Part shown: positions 52,472-58,413 of the stretch, in pieces
How positions within the stretch are numbered: the first letter of the stretch is position 1
Layout of the letters: each line of letters opens with the position of its first letter
Assembly: GCA_031266805.1 (NCBI GenBank)
Contig: JAISAH010000025.1
Location: 1-60,525, forward strand
From: Gracilibacteraceae bacterium
GTDB lineage: Bacteria > Bacillota > Desulfitobacteriia > Desulfitobacteriales > Syntrophobotulaceae
DNA length: 60,525 nucleotides
Direction: 5' to 3'
The notes under the pieces: generated by a model
Database searches by the model: none
What the model saw: the letters and a program-made list of their open reading frames with translations, nothing else
What the model was told of the DNA's origin: nothing
Program-made: the position numbers and the translations under genes

Positions 52472-52795
52472 ATGCGGCTGCAGGGTTTTTTTGCGAAATC
52501 GAAATATGAAGCGCGGCGGAATATGGCCGGCGGCAGCTTGATTATTGAGGAGAGCGCTTTCCGCGATGTGGTAAAACGCCATTGGGGACAGGTCAAGGGA
52601 GTGGTTTTGCGCTCCGTGCGGTTTTCCGACCGGGAGGGAGGGCTTTGGGCGGAAATAACGCTGCGCGCCGATGAGGAACTCCCGCAGGGGATGATCATTG
52701 AGAGAAGCGCGGCTGTCAAGAAAAACATCGAGCAGTATTTTGTTCTGCCGGTCGCTGACGTGCGCGTCCGGGTGGAAAAAACGAAGCGCGCATGA
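52472..52795 (+). CDS. AmaP-like soluble domain protein
   Basis: A 107-residue protein resembling only the C-terminal cytosolic part of AmaP, the Asp23 membrane anchor. Visible: GSLIIEESAFRDVVKRHWGQVKGV, then a beta segment and VKKNIEQYFVLPVADVRVRVEK. The two N-terminal transmembrane helices of AmaP are missing; the N-terminus is basic (MRLQGFFAKSKYEARRN). It could bind the membrane peripherally or act as a shorter Asp23 partner. Start at 52472 is 8 nt after AGGGG. Confidence 0.65.
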   Translation: MRLQGFFAKSKYEARRNMAGGSLIIEESAFRDVVKRHWGQVKGVVLRSVRFSDREGGLWAEITLRADEELPQGMIIERSAAVKKNIEQYFVLPVADVRVRVEKTKRA

Positions 52796-53259
52796 GAGAT
52801 TATATTGAGGAGAACGAAATAAATATTCCGCCCGGCAGGCGCAGGGCTCGGGCGGTGGCGGCCCAGATTCTTTATCAGGCCGATCTGACGGGCGATACGG
52901 AAAGAATACCCGAACAACTTTTGCTCTGGTTAGAGGAATTTCACGTCAGAGGGGAGAATAAAGGATTTGCGGAGGAATTGGTTTGCGGCGTTCTCGCCTT
53001 CAGAACCGAAATAGACGCTCTGCTGGCTGAACGGGCCCGGAAATGGGAGGTCAGCCGCATGAGCGCGGTGGACCGCAATTTGTTGCGGCTGGCCTTATTT
53101 GAAATGCTTTACCGCGATTCGACGCCGCGGCGCGTGGTCGTCAACGAGGCGGTCGAATTGGCGAAAACATTTGGCGGGGACGATTCCAGCCGCTTCATTA
53201 ACGGCATCCTGCACGGTTTTCTGCGCGGCGAGGACAAGACTGCGGCGGCGCGGCAGTAA
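52792..53259 (+). CDS. nusB: Transcription antitermination factor NusB
   Basis: rRNA antitermination factor that binds boxA with NusE. The 155-residue all-helical protein has RRRARAVAAQILYQADLTG, the DRNLLRLALFEMLYRDSTPRRVVVNEAVELAKTFGGDDSSRFINGILHGF block, which is diagnostic. A 14-residue charged N-terminal extension precedes the core. It overlaps the upstream gene by 4 nt, and the Kae1-like gene starts at the next base after its stop. Confidence 0.95.
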   Translation: MRDYIEENEINIPPGRRRARAVAAQILYQADLTGDTERIPEQLLLWLEEFHVRGENKGFAEELVCGVLAFRTEIDALLAERARKWEVSRMSAVDRNLLRLALFEMLYRDSTPRRVVVNEAVELAKTFGGDDSSRFINGILHGFLRGEDKTAAARQ

Positions 53260-54225
53260 ATGCTTTTCCTCGGTATTGACACCAGCGCCTATACCACTTC
53301 CGCCGCTTTGGCGGATGAGTTCGGCCGTCAGGTGTGGGATGAGAGATATCTGCTGCCGGTCAAGCCGGGCGAACGGGGACTCATGCAGTCCACGGCATTT
53401 TTCGAGCACGGGCGCCGTCTGCCCGTTTTGTGGCGAAGTCTGCCGCGGGATAAATGGCGGCGGATCGCCGCTGTGGGCGTGAGTACAAAACCCCGCTCCG
53501 CTCCGGACTCTTATATGCCGGTCTTTATGGCGGGATACGGCGCCGCTGTGGCTATCGCGGCGGCGTTGGGAGTGTCTTTGGTCGAGACAAGTCATCAGGA
53601 AGGGCATTTGGCGGCCGGTCTCGGCTCAGGCCCGGCCGCGGCGCTGACGGAGTTTCGCGCTTTCCACCTTTCGGGCGGCACGACGGAACTTCTGCGGGTG
53701 CGCCGGTATGAAGCGGGACGGTTCGCGACGGAAATCATCGGCCAAGCGGAGGATCTGCACGCCGGGCAGTTTGTGGATCGGGTCGGAGTGGCGCTGGGTT
53801 TGGCGTTTCCGGCCGGGGCGGCCTTGGAGCGTTTGGCCGGGGCTGCGGTCCCGGAAGCGGCCGCGCTGATTCCGGCGGCGGTAAAAGGGTGCGGCGTGAG
53901 TTTTTCCGGCCCGGAGTCGGCCGCCAGACGATTGATCCAGACTGGGCGCCCGCCGGCGGATGTCGCCTTAGCCGTGGAGGCCTGCATCGTCCGCAGTCTG
54001 GTCAAAATGCTGCGGCGGACGCCGGAGGGGGAAACGGGGGATCTCCTGATGGTGGGCGGGGTGGCGTCCAATTCTTATTTACGCGCGGAGCTGGAGCGCC
54101 GGCTGCCCGGAATAATTTTTCACTGGGCGCCGCCGGAACTCAGCCGCGATAACGCCGTGGGCGTGGCGAGGCTCGCGGCTTGGCGCCGAAACGGCGATAT
54201 TTCACTGGATACCTCTAAATACTAA
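53260..54225 (+). CDS. Kae1/TsaD-like protein (second paralogue)
   Basis: A 321-residue ASKHA-fold protein distinct from the true tsaD at 18935. It has FLGIDTSAYTTSAAL at the N-terminus, the metal-type ETSHQEGHLAAGL (HxxxH), FHLSGGTTELL, and GGVASNSYLRAELERRL with SRDNAVGVA. It lacks the ETSCDET and HLEAH wording of TsaD, but keeps residues that could bind metal and ATP. I recall similar Kae1-like genes next to nusB in Clostridia. A role in t6A, or as a decoy or regulator, is not established. Confidence 0.82.
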   Translation: MLFLGIDTSAYTTSAALADEFGRQVWDERYLLPVKPGERGLMQSTAFFEHGRRLPVLWRSLPRDKWRRIAAVGVSTKPRSAPDSYMPVFMAGYGAAVAIAAALGVSLVETSHQEGHLAAGLGSGPAAALTEFRAFHLSGGTTELLRVRRYEAGRFATEIIGQAEDLHAGQFVDRVGVALGLAFPAGAALERLAGAAVPEAAALIPAAVKGCGVSFSGPESAARRLIQTGRPPADVALAVEACIVRSLVKMLRRTPEGETGDLLMVGGVASNSYLRAELERRLPGIIFHWAPPELSRDNAVGVARLAAWRRNGDISLDTSKY

Positions 54226-54249
54226 CAAAGGGAGGCGCGGAGGAAAAAA

Positions 54250-57072
54250 ATGGCTGAAATCTGGCAAAATGTCGCGGGAAGAATATTAAGCGTGACAGTT
54301 ATTGCCGCTCTGGCTTTGCTTGTAGTGTGCTTTATGCTCTGGTTACGGCATAAGCAGGTCAATAAAGCGCCGGAAGAAGAAGTCCGGGATATCAACTATC
54401 TGCGCAAGGCGCGCCGGGAAGAATTAGGGCCTGTTTCCAGCAGGGCTTTTCGCGATATGCTGGAGCGCTACATTCCCCATGACTTGGTCCCGTATTCCAT
54501 GCAATCCACTTACCGCATGGATATTGAGGCTATTCTGAACCAGCTGGCCGGCGCCGGCGGCGGGTTCGTTTTTGTGGGCGAAGTCGGGACTGGAAAATCT
54601 TCCCTTTTACAATATATGGCTTATATGCACGGACAAAAAGTCACGGCCGCGGACGGCGGACTGCCCTATGTTTTTTATGATATGGCGGATACATATGATT
54701 TGGAGCAGGCCCTGCGCCGCTGGAAGAAAGAGCTGTCGGGCAGCTCCGGTATGACTGTTTTCATAGATAATTTTGACCGCTCCGGCGTTTTGTCGCATAT
54801 GAGCGTCACTTCAGCCATCGACCGCATCGTGTTTTATATCCAGACGGAGCTGACGGAAAACGTCAACGGTTTGGTTATAGCCACCCGCCCGGATGTGTTG
54901 CCGCATGATTGGGGCCATGTGGAATGGCTGGAATTCGGGGGCCGGGAAAATATCGCCCTGTCCTTTTTCCGTCTCTGTCCGCTGAGCGAGCGCAAGATAC
55001 GGCTTTTTTTCCAGCGGGTCTCGCCGTCCAGCGCCAGATATGGGATCGACGAATATCTCTTCAAAATGAAGCCGTCGATTTTTTCCTGGCCGATGGCGCT
55101 GGATTACGCGGATCAACTGCTGCAAGGTTATGGCATCACGGGACTTAAAGGCGTGGAGACGCGGGCCGAGACGCTGAAACGCATCATATATCTGCAATTC
55201 AAGCGCGAGTATTACGCTTATAAGGACCGCTCGGGCGCTTCTGTGGCTGAAGATCTGTCGCAGGATGATTATGTCGCTTTGGCGCAGGATTTTGTCTGGA
55301 AGATGATTAGGCTCATGCTGGCGAAAAACAGGGCTTATATCTTGAAGGAGGAAATCGAGGCTCTCAGCGGGGCGCGGTATAACGGGCTGGAAAGCAAAGT
55401 GGTGACGAACCTCATGCGCCGGGGTTCGCGGGAGCGAAAAAAAGACGGTTTGTACACCTTCGTCCATTTGGCGTTTTTTGAGCTGCTGGCGGCTTCCTAT
55501 CTGCTGAACGAATCGGAATATGAGGAGCGGTCCCGCTGGCTGCATCACCGGAAATTCAGCGGCATCCGGTTTTTCTATTATGAGCTGCTGCGGCAGGCGG
55601 AGCTGGTGCCGGCGAAACTTTGGGATGATCTGCGGGACTGGCGGGCGAATATATCGGACGATCCTGAGACTACGGTGGAGGAAGTGGCGATCTACTGGCC
55701 GTTCGTTGACTCGGTCCGCTGTCAGCAGTATTATTTTGAGCAGGGCGGTCTGCAGGAACTGGTCCTGCACCGGGAAGTCGATTTTTCCGGTCAGTCCATC
55801 CCCAATCTGAAGGATATCGAAAAACTGGGCCGGGTGGAATATCTGGACGTGAGCGGCGCCACCGTCCGCAATCTGAGCCCGCTCTTACGACTGCGCGGCC
55901 TGAAGGGTTTAGACGCCCGCAACACGGGGATCACCTGGCGTAACAATCTGATGCTGCTGGAGGAGTTGCCGCTGGAGACGCTGGCCATATCGACGAATTC
56001 CCGCGGGCTTTTTGAAAAGCTGATGGGATTGCCGCTGCGGCGCATTTTCATTGAAACGGCGGCTTACGGGGAATTGCACCTTGATATTTGGCAGGCGCGC
56101 CAGAACGGGCGTTTTGTGGCCCCGACCAAGCGCACGCGGATCGATGAAATGGAGGAACGCTGGCGGATGCCGCGCACCGTGGATGAAATCCCCATTTTAT
56201 GCGCGGTGTTTGAATTGGAATGGGAGTGCTTTGACCGGATCAAAAACGCGGAAGCGACATATTGGAACGGACTGATGCTCGCGTCCTGCCTGTATAAACA
56301 GGACGAGACCGATAAAAACGAGGAAAGCTACGAATTGTTCCGCCGGTTGACGCCGTACCTGAACGAGCGGGCGGATCATGTGGGGATGCAGTATCATTAT
56401 CAGTACGGCATAGTCCTCTTTCAGCGCCGTGATTATGAGGAAGCGCTTTTCCACTGGAAAACGGTCTACGAGAGCTCGCAGGTGGGCTTGGATCAGAAGG
56501 TGCGGGATACGGTCGGCCGCCAGATGATCCAGTTGTATTTGCGCTGCGGCCGGTATGACGAAGCGGAGCTGATCGGGGCGGAACTGACGGTGCAGCGGGC
56601 GATGGCCCCCGAAGCGGTGCAAAAAAATCATATGGACAAGCGATATCAGGAAGGTGCCGCTTTTGTGGAACGGCGGGATTATGAGAAAGCGGAGGAATAT
56701 ATCCTGGAATCGCTGCAGATGGCGGAACGCTATGAAGGCGGCGAACAGGCTTCGGTATGGTTCTGGCAGTATCATCTGCTGGTCGTCCTGCTGAACCGCA
56801 CGGAGCGCGTGAGCCTGACACATTCGTATTTCCAAAAAATGGAAGATTATCTGCGCCAGATGGAAAAAGAGGGTTCTATCGACACCAAGGACGCGCGCGG
56901 CGCTTTTCGGACGGAACGGATGACCGCGCTGTGGCTGCAGCAGAAATACGACGAGGCTTATCTGGGCGCCCATGAGATCCTCACTTTCCCCAATGTGAAC
57001 CGCAGCGCCCGCGAAGCCGCGCAAGGCGTCATTGATCAATACCGTCTCCTGCAGCAAAACGAGGCGATCTGA
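54250..57072 (+). CDS. Membrane-anchored NACHT-like STAND NTPase with LRR and TPR-like regions
   Basis: A 940-residue protein. Residues about 11-32 form a single transmembrane helix, then a linker. The NTPase (about 85-425) has Walker A FVGEVGTGKSSLL (108-120), Walker B MTVFIDNFDRSG (168-179), an ATRPD sensor-type motif (211-215), and a winged-helix end FVHLAFFELLAASYLL (404-419), the NACHT-type FxHxxxQEFLAAxYL pattern. Residues about 500-600 look like degenerate leucine-rich repeats (VEYLDVSGATVRNLSPLLRL). From about 655 to the end TPR-like helices follow (YGIVLFQRRDYEEALFHWKTVY). No separate effector domain is visible; the membrane helix may be the effector. Distant relatives of this layout (NLR-like) act in phage defence. 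It follows the Kae1-like gene by 24 nt, so it seems to belong to the Asp23-nusB unit. Function is inferred only. Confidence 0.82.
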   Translation: MAEIWQNVAGRILSVTVIAALALLVVCFMLWLRHKQVNKAPEEEVRDINYLRKARREELGPVSSRAFRDMLERYIPHDLVPYSMQSTYRMDIEAILNQLAGAGGGFVFVGEVGTGKSSLLQYMAYMHGQKVTAADGGLPYVFYDMADTYDLEQALRRWKKELSGSSGMTVFIDNFDRSGVLSHMSVTSAIDRIVFYIQTELTENVNGLVIATRPDVLPHDWGHVEWLEFGGRENIALSFFRLCPLSERKIRLFFQRVSPSSARYGIDEYLFKMKPSIFSWPMALDYADQLLQGYGITGLKGVETRAETLKRIIYLQFKREYYAYKDRSGASVAEDLSQDDYVALAQDFVWKMIRLMLAKNRAYILKEEIEALSGARYNGLESKVVTNLMRRGSRERKKDGLYTFVHLAFFELLAASYLLNESEYEERSRWLHHRKFSGIRFFYYELLRQAELVPAKLWDDLRDWRANISDDPETTVEEVAIYWPFVDSVRCQQYYFEQGGLQELVLHREVDFSGQSIPNLKDIEKLGRVEYLDVSGATVRNLSPLLRLRGLKGLDARNTGITWRNNLMLLEELPLETLAISTNSRGLFEKLMGLPLRRIFIETAAYGELHLDIWQARQNGRFVAPTKRTRIDEMEERWRMPRTVDEIPILCAVFELEWECFDRIKNAEATYWNGLMLASCLYKQDETDKNEESYELFRRLTPYLNERADHVGMQYHYQYGIVLFQRRDYEEALFHWKTVYESSQVGLDQKVRDTVGRQMIQLYLRCGRYDEAELIGAELTVQRAMAPEAVQKNHMDKRYQEGAAFVERRDYEKAEEYILESLQMAERYEGGEQASVWFWQYHLLVVLLNRTERVSLTHSYFQKMEDYLRQMEKEGSIDTKDARGAFRTERMTALWLQQKYDEAYLGAHEILTFPNVNRSAREAAQGVIDQYRLLQQNEAI

Positions 57073-57178
57073 CAGACGGCGCTCTTAAGGGACTGTATGA
57101 AATTATTTTGAAGGCCTGAAAAAAATAGACCTTGCGGACGTTAATCGGATGGCGTATGACAGGCGTTCCTGCAGTATT

Positions 57179-57210
57179 TAAATTAAAAAATATTTTCGCC
57201 TTTTAATTTA
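57179..57210. terminator. AT-only hairpin between convergent genes
   Basis: TAAATTAAAA (57179-57188) and TTTTAATTTA (57201-57210) form a 10-bp stem with a 12-nt loop. It sits beside the stop of the PIN toxin gene and faces the end of the NACHT-like gene. Weak base pairs make termination uncertain. The rest of 57073-57178 shows no gene. Confidence 0.25.
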
Positions 57211-57212
57211 AT

Positions 57213-57593
57213 TTAAAAATTTAAAAATTGACTTGGAGTCATAATAAAATTTTCTGCGGGGTAATGCTTTATATTGCCTGTAATGAGAATTGCTCCGGCT
57301 TCTTTTGCCGTGTCATAAAAAATACGGTCGGTTTCATCGGGTAACGGTATGGTGCTGGCAGTCGGTTCAAGCAATATTCCTGCTCTTAAGATTGCGTTGA
57401 TAATACGTCTCTGTATTTCAGCAGGAATTTTTAGCCGCGGTCGTGACAGTACGTCGCTGTACTCCGATAAAATACCCGTGCAGTAATAGACTTGTATTTC
57501 TTGTTCGGGAATTAGCGCTATAATTTTAGCGGGGTTGCCGACCGGCGACAGCGCCGCCGACACGATGATATTCGTATCTAAAACGACGTTCAT
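57213..57593 (-). CDS. PIN-domain toxin (TIGR00305 type)
   Basis: A 126-residue PIN-fold RNase-like protein. The N-terminal MNVVLDTNIIVSAALSP carries the first acidic active-site residue; LSEYSDVLSRPRL holds the middle acid, and DETDRIFYDTAKEAGAILITGN the last ones. The family is annotated as putative toxins. It overlaps the antitoxin by 4 nt (ATGA). The gene is clearly richer in A+T than its neighbours, which suggests transfer. Confidence 0.9.
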   Translation of the reverse strand: MNVVLDTNIIVSAALSPVGNPAKIIALIPEQEIQVYYCTGILSEYSDVLSRPRLKIPAEIQRRIINAILRAGILLEPTASTIPLPDETDRIFYDTAKEAGAILITGNIKHYPAENFIMTPSQFLNF

Positions 57594-57901
57594 CCTCGCG
57601 CCGCTCGTTTTTCCCGCCTGTAAGCCGCGATTTCCGCGTCTATTTCTTCCATAGTCATTTTATCCGTGCCGTTGACAACGGACTGTTTCTGCGCCGCGCT
57701 GAACGCCTTTTGCAACTCTTGCCGCGTCCGATTTTGCGTTTCAACATCCGTAACGATAAACGGCAGTTGACGGGTCCGCAAGGTCTCCTTGATAAACATA
57801 TTGAAAGCCGTAGTGATGTTAATGCCTACATTATCGCAGAAAGAATCGAAATCGCGCTTGATTTCCTCGTCAACGCGAACGGTGACATTGACAGTTCCCA
57901 T
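57590..57901 (-). CDS. RelB/DinJ-family antitoxin
   Basis: A 103-residue protein with MGTVNVTVRVDEEIKRDFDSFCDNVGINITTAFNMFIKETLRTRQLPF, the RelB/DinJ ribbon-helix-helix core. RelB/DinJ usually pairs with a RelE/YafQ fold toxin; here the partner is a PIN toxin. Start at 57901 has GAGGAGGG upstream. The frame is open to 57979 but a consensus promoter lies there, so the extension is not translated. Confidence 0.88.
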   Translation of the reverse strand: MGTVNVTVRVDEEIKRDFDSFCDNVGINITTAFNMFIKETLRTRQLPFIVTDVETQNRTRQELQKAFSAAQKQSVVNGTDKMTMEEIDAEIAAYRREKRAARG

Positions 57902-57950
57902 AATAATACATCCCTCCTCATCTCTTGTCTCTTGCCTTGCGTTGTACTTA

Positions 57951-57979
57951 ATTATACGTGTCGTTATGTGCAATGTCAA
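57951..57979 (-). promoter_or_regulatory. Promoter of the RelB-PIN pair
   Basis: On the minus strand TTGACA (57974-57979), a 17-bp spacer and TATAAT (57951-57956). The start codon is about 50 nt downstream. Confidence 0.8.
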
Positions 57980-58090
57980 GCGTATGTACCACCATGGGTG
58001 TGCGACAACTGAGACTGGCCGCTTCAGCGGCTATAGTCGAAGGAGTGCGAAAGCCGCGGCGCGTATGCGGCGCGGTCCGTACAAATTTGT

Positions 58091-58398
58091 GTCATTCCGG
58101 CTTCATGCCGGAATCCATTCCCCTCCACGAAAGCCCTTGTAGGGAGCGGCGTCCTCGACGCTCCGCCGTCTGACCCAATACACGGGATGTCGAGGACGAG
58201 GGGTGGTTCCGCCACCCCGAAGGGGCGGCGAAACCGGGGGGTACTCGGAGGGGCTACTTGGATCATTCTTCTCCTCCGTCATCCGTCATTCCGGACTTGT
58301 TCCGGAATCCATGCCCCGTAGGGGGGTTCAAAATTTTGAACCCCCCTACAGTCCCGGGGAAATGACCGGGGTCGGGACGGGCAAGCTAAGCCCGTCCC
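58091..58398. repeat. Cluster of dispersed palindromic repeats
   Basis: Units in order: A-type GTCATTCCGG/CCGGAATCC (58091-58116), C-type (58136-58200), a GGGGTGG/CCACCCC hairpin near 58200-58218, a second A-type (58285-58310), D-type GGGGGGTTCAAAA/TTTTGAACCCCCC (58314-58350), and GGGACGGGC/GCCCGTCCC (58374-58398). A, C and D match units at 22-164 and 4041-4115. The last hairpin lies 15 nt beyond the CWB2 stop and could fold in its 3' end. No gene is seen in 57980-58413. Confidence 0.75.
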
Positions 58399-58413
58399 CT
58401 ACGGAGATCCACA

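Noticed and set aside
57710-58142. Plus-strand open frames opposite the RelB antitoxin and across the repeats
   Set aside because: No ribosome site or domain; they are explained by the antitoxin gene and dispersed repeats.
54250-58400. Prophage or transposon carrying the NACHT-like gene
   Set aside because: No integrase, transposase, att-like direct repeat or tRNA gene is visible; only the TA pair looks foreign.
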